Source of the DNA: Notospermus geniculatus
Taxonomy: Eukaryota; Nemertea; Pilidiophora; Heteronemertea; Lineidae
DNA: 64,000 nucleotides
Assembly: GCA_002633025.1 (NCBI GenBank)
Contig: NMRB01000201.1
Coordinates: forward strand, 201,156-265,155
Direction: 5' to 3'
Of this stretch, positions 21,301 through 32,458 are shown piece by piece. Made by a program: the position numbers and the translations under genes. The notes under the pieces were generated by a model. That model made no database searches. It was not told the DNA's origin and worked only from the letters and a program-made list of their open reading frames with translations. Each line of letters begins with the position of its first letter. The first letter of the stretch is position 1.

Positions 21301-24300
21301 GTTTTGATTCCTATTATAAGCTACGTGCAGAGACCTTTTGAAGTGGGTAAAAAGCAAAGGAAAAGTTAGTCTATAAACAAAAGAAATCCAATGCAATGAG
21401 GCACACAACTAACCTCTCAAAATGTTTACATTTCTTGCCGAGATAATCCCGAATCTTTTGCTCGAGATTTGTATAGATATACTGAAAAGTGAAACAGTAA
21501 TAAAGTTGGACTTGGAGAGTTGAAAGCTGGACAGAAGGTCCGTGCAAAATGATATTTTGAATGAGAAGAATTTAAATAGCTGGTAAGAGGTCACGAGAAG
21601 GTCATGCTCATTCAACTACAATTATCTCATTTTTATGTCCTGTTGATCAAAATAATAATAATTCTTTCAGGAATGAAAGCTTCTCAATTGAACCTAAAGG
21701 CACCCATCCATATATACATGTACATGTATGAGAGATTGCTCACATGAGTAGGCTCTCTACGGGCAACTCAATGGGAGAGTCTTAACCTTGTGAGCCAACT
21801 TCCGCAAGAGAAAACTCTCCTGGATAGGCACCTTTACCAAGTAATATGGTATTCATGAAGTCAACTTCCAGAATTTCGCAAATTTTGGACCCAAACCAGT
21901 AGAGTACTTCTGGTAGCTCTACTGATAAGTGCCAGCCTGAAAAAGACCCCGGTTGAGGTCCAAAATTTGCGAAATTCTGAAAGTTGACTTCCTATACAAT
22001 CATTTTGTGTGTCGACTTTTGTGCTCTCTCTTTCTTTGCCATTGGGTATTCATGAAGTCAAAGGAACTTCACAATAGACCTCTCGCTTGTCTTTACTTCA
22101 TTCTTTTCTAAACTCAAGGACAAATTGGAAGAAGTCCTTTGTTTCAGTGAGTGTCAGTCATGCAAACCAGTCCCAACCATGCAAGATTAGTGATTCTTTG
22201 ATACAAACAACCTTCCCACACACCAATGAGAGGAAATGTAAGAGCAATCCACACACCAAAAGCACTGAGGGCCGTCTGCTATGGTTGAACTTAAGCCTGA
22301 CTTTCATTAAAGTCCGACTTTTCTGAATGCTTCAAGCATAGAGGGAGTCTAACTTCAGCTGTAGTTCAGGCTAAAGTCCGATCCAAGCATACGGCCCTGA
22401 GTCTTCAGAATGATTACCGGTAGAAGTGAGTGAGATAGAACTTTTCACTATCTGCCTGACAAAGGACTTGCTTGCCCTTAAAACTTCTGACGGCTTTGTG
22501 AATAAGGTTGAAGGGGTGAATGTTGTCCACTCTGAATCCTGACCCCTATCCTACAACCCTTGATATCTGACCTCCTACCCCTGATTTCTAAAGTCTATTC
22601 CAAATCCTTACCCTAACCCCTGATCCTTACACGCAGCCATTATCCTACACTCGGTACCCTGTTCCACAGAATTAGTAGATGACATTTACACCTTTTACAT
22701 GAATAACGTCCCAGATCTATCTTTCTTAATACTGATCACTTGTATCACTTGCAGGGATAAAATATAGAATACAAATACATGTACATGGGTCGCCGACCCA
22801 TGTATTTGTATTCTATATTTTATCCCTGACTGGTGCCCGACTCATGTATTTGTATTCTATATTTTATCCCTGACTGGTGCCCGACTCGGGCACCAGTTTT
22901 TGGGTCACGCCCTTGAATGAACTGACACAAGACTGACAAAGACTATAAGGATGAAACAGTGATTGCTGTTGGTGTGAATCAAGAACAGTGATGATAACGG
23001 AGAAATGAGTACACTGAACACAGACAGATTTATAACCAGATTTGAAAAGAAAATATTAAGAAACACATTGGCAAAAACTGACTGTTGCACCAATCCATCA
23101 ATTAGGGTACAAGGGCGTAGGCTGGTCTGAGCCTGGGGAGGTGCACATTTTTGTGCAAGTGGAACTCCTCGTGCAGCGTAGGCATGAAATTTCACAGTAG
23201 CCTATGCTGGAGAGTAACAAAGGTTTGCTCTGGAGGGGTCTGGGGGCCTCCTCCCAAAAATTTTGGAATCTAGATGCTCAGAGACGTGATTTCAGTGCTA
23301 TTCTTAGCCAAAATTTTCACGATTACAAGTGATTTTTTCTGCATGCCCAGAGTGGAACTCTCTTACTGCTGTGGGGAGGTGCACGTGCACCCCCCCCCCC
23401 CAGCCTCTATGTGCTGATTCAATGGGCTCCCTGTAGTGCCCATAAGCTGCAGCACACGGGTTTATCTTGGCTGAGGAAGAAATTCCAATGTATAGGAGAG
23501 GTATAAAGTAAATGGAAGAAAAAACATGCAGATTTAGGCAAACATGTCCTGATGAAGTTGTTATTCATATTTACATGTACATGAATGCAAACTTGAACAT
23601 CAGTAGCGAATTCAGCCAATGACAAGCACCACAGCTTTATCATATCTCATGAAACAACTTTCAACAAGTTTTTTCTCTCAAAAACATAATATATAAGTTG
23701 TAGCAAAAATAGATAAGAGAGGATATCTATTTTTGGTTGTAGCCAAAACAACGAAGCAGGGGAACTCTGAGCACAATGATACATGAATTCTACCTGTAGG
23801 TACACCTACACCAAATTTGAGTGACCTATAAAACACACTANNNNNNNNNNNNNNNNNNNNNNNNNNNNNNNNNNNNNNNNNNNNNNNNNNNNNNNNNNNN
23901 NNNNNNNNNNNNNNNNNNNNNNNNNNNNNNNNNNNNNNNNNNNNNNNNNNNNNNNNNNNNNNNNNNNNNNNNNNNNNNNNNNNNNNNNNNNNNNNNNNNN
24001 NNNNNNNNNNNNNNNNNNNNNNNNNNNNNNNCTATATTTTATCCCTGACTGGTGCCCGACTCGGGCACCAGTTTTTGGGTCACGCCCTTGAATGAACTGA
24101 CACAAGACTGACAAAGACTATAAGGATGAAACAGTGATTGCTGTTGGTGTGAATCAAGAACAGTGATGATAACAGAGAAATGAGTACACTGAACACAGAC
24201 AGATTAACCAGATTTGAAAAGAAAATATTGAGAAACACATTGGCAAAAACTGACTGTTATCCATCAATTAGGGTACAAGGGCATAGGCTGGTCTGACCCT

Positions 24301-27175
24301 GGGTAGGTGCACATTTTTGTGCAAGTGGAACTCCTCGTGCAGCGTAGGCATGAAATTTCACAGTAGCCTATGCTGGAGAGTAACAAAGGTTTGGAGGCGG
24401 AGGGGTCTGGGGGCCTCCTCCCAAATATTTTGGAATCTAGATGCCCAGAGACATGATTTCCGTGCTATTCTTAGCCAAAATTTTCACGATTACAAGGCTG
24501 ATTTTTTCTGCATGCCCAGAGTGGAACTCTCTTACTGCTGTGGGGAGGTACACATGCACCCCCCCCCCCCAGCCTCTACGTGCTGATTCAATGGGCTCCC
24601 TGTAGTGCCCATAAGCTGCAGCACACGGCAGTTTTATCTNAAGCTGCAGCACACGGGTTTATCTTGGCTGAGGAAGAAATTCCAATGTATAGGAGAGGTA
24701 TAAAGTAAATGGAAGAAAAAACATGCAGATTTAGGCAAACATGTCCTGATGAAGTTGTTATTCATATTTACATGTACATGAATGCAAACTTGAACATCAG
24801 TAGCGAATTCAGCCAATGACAAGCACCACAGCTTTATCATATCTCATGAAACAACTTTCAACAAGTTTTTTCTCTCAAAAACATAATATATAAGTTGTAG
24901 CAAAAATAGATAAGAGAGGATATCTATTTTTGGTTGTAGCCAAAACAACGAAGCAGGGGAACTCTGAGCACAATGATACATGAATTCTACCTGTAGGTAC
25001 ACCTACACCAAATTTGAGTGACCTATAAAACACACTACCGGTACATGTATGCAGTACCAAGCACTGATTAAAACACACAATGCAGTACGAAGCACTGATT
25101 TATAGCTTTGAGGTTATTCTGAAGCAATTTTCTATTCCTTTTGTATGATGAACTGTCAGTGTCCATTCACCTTAAATCCGTGTCCCAGATTCTGGGGGTT
25201 GCAGTTATGGCATCACAGTTAGTACCGTACACTACAGCACATCAACTTCTTTAACTGTTATGTAGTTTAGATATCTACACCTCACACAAGTTAAAAACCA
25301 AATTTATACAACCAACCCACTACCACTGTGCTCACAATAACAACAGCAAAATGGATCATTATTGCCATGGAATTGCTGATCTATTCAGGACACTTGTCAT
25401 TGCTTTGACCAATAAATGCACGGTTCAAGACCAAAACAATAACGATCCAATTTACACGTAAACTACTGGTAGATGAAAATCAAATGCCAATTATGATAAA
25501 ATGCTAATTATACCGAGCAGTACTCTTCGTCAGATTTTGTCAAGAATGGATTCTGAAAAACAATTTTCACAGAAGGTAAAATACAGACATGACAGAGGTC
25601 GTCGTGGATACTGGTAGTGGTAGTGTTCTTCATACCTCATGATTCTTGAATGACGTCAATCATGACTCCATGTCTGACACATCTCATGATACCTGAGTGA
25701 TATCATGACTGAGTCGTGATATCACAGCCCACTGCCACTGGTGGTAAAACAATAACTCGTACAGCACTGATTAATTTCTATGACCATGTAGGTCATATGT
25801 CCATCCCACTTACACTTACCGGTACAAGATTGATGATATTATCAGACTTCCGTCCATCTGAATTTAGGTAGTAAATGTCGATGGTGACGAAGCCACAGCT
25901 CATATACAGGCGCATGTTGACATTGCTGAAGGAAAAACACAAAGATGTCAGAATGAAACGGATGTGTCAGCAATTTCATTGGCGTAACCTGTCCAGTTGT
26001 TTCTTTGTTGAAATTGGTGCAACATCTGCCAGTGTTTCTGTATTTCAATGTTTCCCTTTATTGTTTGGAGAATGCTGGCAGATAGATCGACAGGTTTCTC
26101 TGTGTGTCCCCTATTGTCAAGTCGCAGTTTATTCCATCAGAGAATAGTAGGGGAACACTCACAGATCAAGAAAATTCAGAAATGTTACACCAGCATTAGA
26201 ATCAACAATGCACACAGCTGAGAATAAAGAATTTTACTAAAACATTGTTACAACACAGAAATGACCAAGTATTTCCATTTCCACTTACGAGCTATCTTTA
26301 CCAACGATGGTAACCAGACGATCACCATTTCCAACACTGATGTCATGACGAGATGCAACCTCGCCAATGCATATGTTGCCGATTTTAAGGAGATCATCAT
26401 CGAATGCTGGAAAGAAAAACACCACCTCAAGAAACGCTTTGACTTTTGAGAGCTGGGAGGGTTAAAACATGTTGTATTCAGGGGTTTAGTTAGAGGGAGT
26501 TTGGAAGTCACGGAAGTCAAAGTACTTCTGGATTTTAGGTTCCAGGAAGTCAAGTACTTCCAAACAATTTTAAACTTCCAATGTACATGTATTTAAGCTT
26601 ATGAAATACATTTAGACTTCCAAGAAAAGCCCCAATACTTCCTGGTTTTGGGGTTAAGGAAGTCATGAATTCTCATCTAAAAATGTTAACTAAACCCCTG
26701 TGTATTGGATGATTTCCTTCATTAGTTTATGGTTCCATTCTATTCATAAGCATTTATTACACCATGGAACACATTAAATTTTTATGTTGGCAAAGTCGGT
26801 CGATCCGAGGCGGAGAATGAGAAATCAATTCAACAATATTGTGTAACAATACCATGACGACCCAGTTCACTTGAAGGGTTGTAGCCTAGTGTATCTACCC
26901 CACTTATTTGGTTGTATTATGAATAGGCCTACAGCAAAGCTCTGAATGAAACTTCAGCATTATCAAATGGGCTACTTCACTACAGAAAACTTCTAGACTT
27001 TGGTTCCCTGGCAATAAAATACATGCACAGTGGAATCTCTCTATGTGAAAGCTCAGTGTACGGTACGTACAAAGTCAAATTTTTCATCAAGTGCAGCTTC
27101 GGTAATCTACTCACCTGGATCTTTCATCACCTCTGGCTTGACTTGCATGAGGAGTAAAACAGTGTTGCAAGTCAT
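18348..27175 (-). CDS. SMS: Spermine synthase
   Basis: Aminopropyltransferase that makes spermine from spermidine and decarboxylated S-adenosylmethionine in the cytosol. Exons, 5' to 3': 27115-27175, 26289-26406, 25820-25925, 21414-21481, 20135-20316, 19587-19750, 19073-19274, 18787-18872, 18348-18614. The sum is 1254 nt, 417 residues; human SMS has 366. The N-terminal domain (MTCNTVLLLMQVKPEVMKDP, then VNMRLYMSCGFVTIDIYYLN) aligns by eye with the human regulatory domain. The catalytic domain has PIQRGGNT, the nucleotide-binding VLILGGGDGG, then IDVEVIKACRTYMP and VVNDLTEFPV, whose Asp residues fit the family's catalytic and substrate sites. It ends past VIGTMYLVLID with about 30 extra residues before the TAG at 18348. 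The 4.3-kb intron 21482-25819 contains an assembly gap. The gene is divergently paired with QNG1. Confidence 0.93.
21866..22040. mobile_element. GACCCCGGTTGGGGTC hairpin repeat, copy D
   Basis: About 175 bp. CCAGAATTTCGCAAATTTTG is mirrored by CAAAATTTGCGAAATTCTG. The right half carries AAGACCCCGGTTGAGGTC, then CATTTTGTGTGTCGAC and TGTGCTCTCTCTTTCTTTG. It looks like the compact form of the 13557-14413 element. Confidence 0.65.
22261..22401. mobile_element. Small MITE, ACTGAGGGCCGT ends
   Basis: 141 bp between ACTGAGGGCCGT and ACGGCCCTGAGT, with a partially mirrored interior (CCTGACTTTCATTAAAGTCC). It lies in the large spermine synthase intron. Confidence 0.6.
22753..22827. repeat. Long near-perfect palindrome
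   Basis: AGGGATAAAATATAGAATAC and its complement GTATTCTATATTTTATCCCT flank a centre GGGTCGCCGACCC. Part of the right arm (TGTATTTGTATTCTATATTT) is then repeated directly downstream. Confidence 0.75.
22858..25040. other. Roughly 1-kb direct duplication around an assembly gap
   Basis: The block starting CTATATTTTATCCCTGACTG at 22858 recurs at 24032, on the far side of the N-run. About 980 bp are shared with small indels and substitutions (for example CGTAGG versus CATAGG, and an internal single N at 24640). The duplicate ends again at the CACACTA where the gap begins in the first copy. This is the pattern of two alleles or overlapping contigs placed in series. Confidence 0.8.
23841..24031. 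other. Assembly gap (run of N)
   Basis: 191 unknown bases within a spermine synthase intron. Reading frames crossing it are artefacts. Confidence 0.99.
26479..26700. mobile_element. MITE, CAGGGGTTTAGTTA ends
   Basis: 222 bp between CAGGGGTTTAGTTA and TAACTAAACCCCTG. The interior has several GGAAGTC/GACTTCC pieces in both orientations. It lies in a spermine synthase intron. Confidence 0.75.
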
Positions 27176-27234
27176 CTTGACACGACTCTGTCGTTTTGTA
27201 TTGTAGGTGATTGGTTAGTCAAAACTTCGGAAGA
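27176..27234. promoter_or_regulatory. Possible SMS/QNG1 head-to-head promoter
   Basis: Only 59 bp separate the minus-strand SMS start codon (27175) from one of the two candidate plus-strand QNG1 start codons (27235). If both are used, the two genes share a bidirectional promoter and their 5' UTRs overlap. No TATA box is evident. If QNG1 starts at 28405 instead, the spacing is 1.2 kb. Confidence 0.4.
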
Positions 27235-30200
27235 ATGAAGAAGCCCCTTCCACTTCGGCGACTCTGGCTTGACCACGACAAGGTAGGTATGAGCTCAAGC
27301 TTGGTTGGTTTTAACTCAGTGTATTCCTTCCTTTACAATATCTCCTCCAATGGGTTCACCGACATAGGCCTAGGCCTGGCCCAAACTGCTAAACAACTTC
27401 GCCACACACTGGAACCATTCAACCACAGCACAACTTCTTCAAGCCATAGCATTAGCAAAGTCAGTCAAGTGTTGTCAGTCCAAGCAGGCCAGAGCACGCA
27501 CTCACTGCCTACACTGAAGTGAAAGTAGGCCTAGGCCAAATGACACTGTCAAGCCTGGTTCACACAATGGTCATGACAGAAACAGGGAAATCCCAGCTAT
27601 TTTTAGCCTCAGTGTACAATGTACAGAAAATGTATTAGCGAGATGTGCGGACCTACAACGATCGACGGCACCCACAAACTGTCACTTCGAATTCCACAGA
27701 TTGTGCTGGAAACACAGCTGAATTTTTGGGGTCCTGGGATTCTCAGGGTCTTTTTGATAACAGTACTAACTAGGTTTTGTTGCTGATGGGAGATGTTTGC
27801 AATATTTCGAAGGTTGAGACGACGACCGATCACCTCCTTCGGCAGCCATGAAAATCGTTGCAGACCGTTCATGGGAGCGAGAGTGAAATTAGTGTAAATA
27901 GTACGGTAAAGAATAGGCCACAGGTCGCGACCAATAGACCCTGGGAGCGAGGTTAAGAAAAGTTAATTGATGACCTTGACCCAATTACCATGCCAGCTGA
28001 CATAGAATAGCCTGTTGCACCACCAAAGGCAAAGAGGGTGTTTGGTCTTTTTCTGAGCCTCAATCAAATAAGTAGCAATGACTGGCGTTGAGGGGATGTT
28101 ATGTCCCAGAGAATCTGGACAGTTTATTGCCAAAAACAGTTCAGATATAACAATTGATGATGCAAAAGTGAAGGAAACTGCGAACAAGGCAAGCTTTTGA
28201 GGTTTTAGGCCTATAGGTCTCCCTCCACTCCAACTTCCTTTTTGCCACATCCACATGGTCATGGTCATGCATGGTCTTCGGACATGGTCACAGGTGGTGG
28301 TCATGGAGGTAGGCCTTACGCCTATACGGTTAGGCCTTGGAATTACGTGCAGTCATTCAGTAGTTCAGTGACCTATAGTTAGTTTTGCGGACGCTGTCGG
28401 GAACATGGAGTCCAGTTTTCGCATTGCCTTGGTAGGCCTAGGCCTATAGGGATTTAGAGCGCCTAGGCCATACTATCATGACTATTGGGACAAAAGAGGG
28501 TTATTAGGCCTTAGGCGTAGGCATGGTTTAATATGCTTTACAACATGGAGGTATACCTCCATGTTTACAATTACCCAGAAAATCTGTGTTGATTGACATA
28601 TTGTGTCAGGTGTTGAATATTCATCATTATTCATCATAAAATTGTCATTTCCTCTTATTTCAGCTGCTGGAAAGTCTAAAAAGGAAACAGTTTGGAATCA
28701 AAAGCTACAAGGAACATGAGTTGAATCCCAAAGTTATGGATGAGTCAGCAGTAGAATGGTCAGTGAATGTTTCATTTTCTCCTGGAAACGAAGTATTTTT
28801 AGAGCTTGTTTGTTTGTTTATACTTTATTACTTGTTTTTACACTTGTACTTGTTTTTTTTCACAGGATATTTGTCTGCGATCTCCTGAATTTTTCCTTCT
28901 GGTCAGACGATCCGAGTAAGAAGTTCATTGTACGGTATAAAGGCAAGGAACACACTGGTTACTGGTCCCTTTGTGCAGCGATCAACAGAGCACTTGATGT
29001 AAGTGGTGACAAAACAATTAGAAAATATCGAACCAGATAGCATTCCAATTGAATGACTGCACATTCCCATACTGCCATAAAAAGTAAACTGAATGATAAA
29101 AAATTCTTGTTTCAGGAAGGAATTCCCATGACAACCGCATCATTCTATGCTGAAGTCACACAACAACAGCTGTCACATGTCTTCCGTTCAGATTCTGAGT
29201 ATGAGATTCCAATGTTCGAGGAGCGTCTCCAGAGTCTCCACCAAGCAGGAAAGTGTCTCCTTGAGGTATGACATGTTCACTGTCCTTATATCACTGGAAA
29301 AGTAAATGTGTACTGAGTAACGGAAACATTAGTGAAATTGGATTGATAGGGAGGGGCTTGGAGGAATAATATTTGTCAAGTATAATTCCTCCAAGAGAGA
29401 GACAAGTCCCCATCAGTAATCAACTGTTCAGCCTACATGTGCACACCTATTGTTTCCAATCTTTTTACTAAAGGGGCTGTATACTTAAGGTTGAATTGTC
29501 CCAAATTAATTTTTGATTATTTATAATAAAGTGACAAAACCCATTTTCACAGGGTGATTAGTTAAGAGGTTAAACTAGATTATAAGAATGAAAAATTGGC
29601 GAATTTCCGTTATTTCAACTGAAACAAAAGACCTTTGCAAAATGTCATTGAAGTAGTAGAAATACACAAGTCCTTAAAATGCCGTTTACAACACACGTTA
29701 AATACATTGTATACTTTGTATTTATAAGGTTACATTTGTTTATATCCTTTGCCTTTCATGAAAATAATGACAAATAACACCAATATCCTCTCAACTTTGG
29801 CAATTTGTTCAACTCTAGCAGTGGGGGCATCACAGAACAGCCTTTCATGTATATGGCTTGTTAAGAACAGGCAGTCAGGTGTGAGGCATACTACAGTCGA
29901 AGTCAACCTTACTTCAACAAGGGCAGAATGTCAGGCCTGTGCAACAGACACCATATAAACACAATGATTGAACCACAAACCACAGTATTCACCAGTTGAC
30001 TGAGCACAACCTTGGATTTGCCTCATGGAATGTAACCAAGTTACCCTAACATCATTAGGTAACTGCGACATGGATTATTTTCCACTGACTTTTGTAGGTT
30101 TTCAAGTTTGGTATGTTGCCCTTGTTGAGTGTGCTTAACAAGCCATAGCCATGAAAGGCTGTTGTATGATGCCCCACTGCTAGAGTTTGAACAAATTGCC

Positions 30201-32458
30201 AAAGTTGAGAGGATATTGGTGTTATTTGTCGTTATTTTCATGAAAGGCAAAGGATATAAACAAATGTAACCTTCTTAATACAAAGTATACAATGTATTTA
30301 ACATGTGTTGTAAACGGCATTTTAAGGACTTGTGTATTTCTACTACTTTAATGACATTTTGCAAAGGTCTTTTGTTTCAGTTGAAATAACGGGAAATTCG
30401 CCAATTTTTCATTCTTATAATCTAGTTTAACCTCTTAACTAATCACCCTGTGAAAATGGGTTTTGTCACTTTATTATAAATAATCAAAAATTTATTTGGG
30501 ACAATTCAACCTTAAGTATACAGCCCCTTTAGATTAAACTTCTGTTCAACTGAGTCATACTGAATATCATCTATTACAGAAATATGATGGAAAATTCACC
30601 AACTGCCTCAAACAATGTAACCAGAGCGTCAAGACCATGATTGGTATTGTGTCAAGAGATTTTCCAACATTTTATGATGTCACAACATTCAAAGGACAAA
30701 AAGGTAAATTGTATCTATGTGGTATTGTCAAGTTTTTCTCTTCAGTTAAATACTTTTGTCCAAAATGTAATTTGACGTTGTTACGGGTAATCACTTGATT
30801 GCAGGCTATGGATTACCCGGTATTATAAACAAAACTTCACATTTTCCCATTGCTTTACCTCTGTTTTCCAGTTGGTATTTTCAAAAGGATGCAGATTCTG
30901 ATTGCTGATATATGGTGCTGTTTTGAGGGTCAAGGCCTCGGGACATTTCATGACATTGACACAGTCACTATGTTTGCAGATTATAGGTAAGTTCATATGG
31001 TGTACAAGTACTCATGACATGGAATTGAGAGGTCATACTGCCATAACCAATATAATCAATTCTTCTCTGACACTCTTTGCGTGGTCCTCAAACACCTCCT
31101 CAAGAGAGGCCTAGCTACAAGTCATCCTTCTGGGGAAAGCAACATCCTGACTTCATTTTCTCACTTTTCCTTGAAATTGTGTCAGAAGAAATTGATTTGA
31201 TGAGTGAGTAGTACTCTTTCCCATCAGTTCTGAAGTGCATCCTCACACCTCAAATGAACCTTCTCTCTCTTCCCTCAGAATTCCCCAGATTTTGAACTAC
31301 TTTGGAATTCTACAGTACTCAAGTGCGTTGATGGACAAACTGAATAACGGTATGTATTTTCATTTCATTTTTCCGTCAGGGCCGACGCTATAGCATTATT
31401 GGCCCTGGTAAGTACGGAGGAGGCCATCACAAGCTACCGGTACTCATGTTCCTCACTTGGATGGGGTATTTTACTTGCCCTTGCAAAGACACAAGGTACA
31501 AGGCACCACGGCTTACTGTCCCATGCGACGGACGTGAAGAGCCGGGAATGAAATCCCATATGGCCCGGGCTGGATTCGAACCCGGGACCTGCCGCTTGCC
31601 AAGCGGACGTGATAACCACTAGGCTATCAGGCTCCTCGATATGGATATGTATGTATACTCCAACACAAGGTCACTTTTAGCCTCATGGCGTCAGACTTTG
31701 ATATTTGTATAGAGAGCAGTTCAGAATACTGTAAACCGTGAAATTTTCGCGTGCGTTTTATTTTCGCGCTCAAGGGTCAAAACGCGAACATAAATCGCGC
31801 GAAAAATACTCCTCTTATTATTCTTTTGAAGCTGAAGGGTTCCAAACGCGAATATTTATTCTTCGCGAATTCGTAGATCACCAAAATCGTGAACATTTAG
31901 CGTCGCGAAAATATCACGGTTTACAGTAGTTTGAAAGTCGCACTGTACTACATGTTGCTTTGAGCAGTTCAGAATACATGTACCGGTAGTTTGAAAGGCG
32001 CACTGTACTACATGTTGCTTTACCCTGTTATTGGTATATACCAGAGAATGAAACTGAAACTGACATATGCTCTCGTATCTGCAGGTACCATGCTTCAAAG
32101 TGGTGAAAGGGAGGAGGTTGAACTGAGAGGCTGCAGTATTTGGGCAGTAGAGGTGAGAAAAGTACAGATATGTCCATTAAACAGAGGAGGAGTACTGACA
32201 ATCACAAGATTCTCATCACTAAAGTTGCATTTGAAATATAAATTGACGGTGTTGAATTATCACTAACAAGAGGTTTCATTCTTTTCTCTACAGCTCCTTA
32301 CTAAAGCACTGAAAGAGTTGGTAAAGAAAGAACCCTCCCTGTCTGATACAGTAGTCAATACCATCCTTGTTGACAATTACCTATGGGACTACAGACGAGC
32401 ACATGACCAGGAGACAAATGACATTCCATTCCATCGGACACGTTGCATCTATTACTGA
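27235..32458 (+). CDS. QNG1: Queuosine 5'-phosphate N-glycosylase/hydrolase (DUF2419)
   Basis: Salvage enzyme releasing queuine from queuosine nucleotides so that it can be reinserted into tRNA (C9orf64/QNG1 family). Exons: 27235-27282, 28664-28758, 28866-28998, 29116-29265, 30580-30703, 30872-30986, 31279-31349, 32085-32152, 32294-32458. Sum 969 nt, 322 residues; human has 341. Family hallmarks seen are DLLNFSFWSDD, HTGYWSLCAAINRALD, EGIPMTTASFYAEV, CFEGQGLGTFHDIDTVTMFA (active-site region rich in Asp/Glu), QILNYFGILQYS, ELRGCSIWAVE and VNTILVDNYLWDYRR. The first exon is the weak point. The family's usual N-terminal segment before LLESLKRKQF is not visible, and 28405-28431 is an alternative in-frame first exon. 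A poly(A) signal AATAAA follows at about 32734. Confidence 0.9.
28405..28431 (+). CDS. QNG1: Alternative QNG1 first coding exon
   Basis: ATG in strong context (GAACATGG) reading MESSFRIAL and ending at a good donor (TTG/GTAGGC). Its phase 0 end would join exon 28664-28758 in frame, as would the 27235-27282 exon. Neither resembles the family's N-terminus, so the true start stays open. Confidence 0.35.
29470..30530. mobile_element. Foldback element with about 400-bp inverted arms
   Basis: Within QNG1 intron 4. The left arm begins AAAGGGGCTGTATACTTAAG, and the right arm ends with the complement CTTAAGTATACAGCCCCTTT. The arms stay nearly identical for about 400 bp (to about 29870 and from about 30120), with a few substitutions. 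The central 250 bp is unique. No transposase is seen, so it is a non-autonomous foldback/MITE. Confidence 0.9.
31355..31640 (-). mobile_element. tRNA-derived SINE, family 1 (reverse copy)
   Basis: On the minus strand: A-box TAGCCTAGTGG (31616-31626), B-box GGTTCGAATCC (31572-31582), then a unique body ending in GGGCC...CTGACGG. It has the same head and tail as 47941-48225 and 55531-55790. It lies in QNG1 intron 7. The cloverleaf-like head invites a false tRNA call. Confidence 0.85.
31727..31928. mobile_element. MITE, TACTGTAAA ends (copy 2)
   Basis: 202 bp starting TACTGTAAACCGTGAAATTT and ending ATCACGGTTTACAGTA, with many TTCGCG/CGCGAA motifs. It belongs to the same family as 4452-4683. 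It lies in QNG1 intron 7, beside a near-copy of its insertion site. Confidence 0.85.
31929..32022. repeat. Two-copy tandem duplication next to MITE
   Basis: GTTTGAAAGTCGCACTGTAC/TACATGTTGCTTT recurs once about 60 bp further on, with AGTC changed to AGGC. The linker GAGCAGTTCAGAATAC also occurs directly left of the MITE at 31727. Confidence 0.75.

Noticed and set aside
27765-27848. Minus-strand ATG frame MAAEGGDRSSSQPSKYC as an upstream spermine synthase start
   Set aside because: A donor-like GTTAGT exists, but its phase does not join the 27115-27175 exon in frame, and the frame soon hits a stop.
31560-31640. Apparent tRNA gene (exact A and B boxes)
   Set aside because: The same head with the same non-tRNA body recurs at 47941 and 55531, so it is a SINE head and not a tRNA gene. 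The same reasoning applies to 59498 and 16690.
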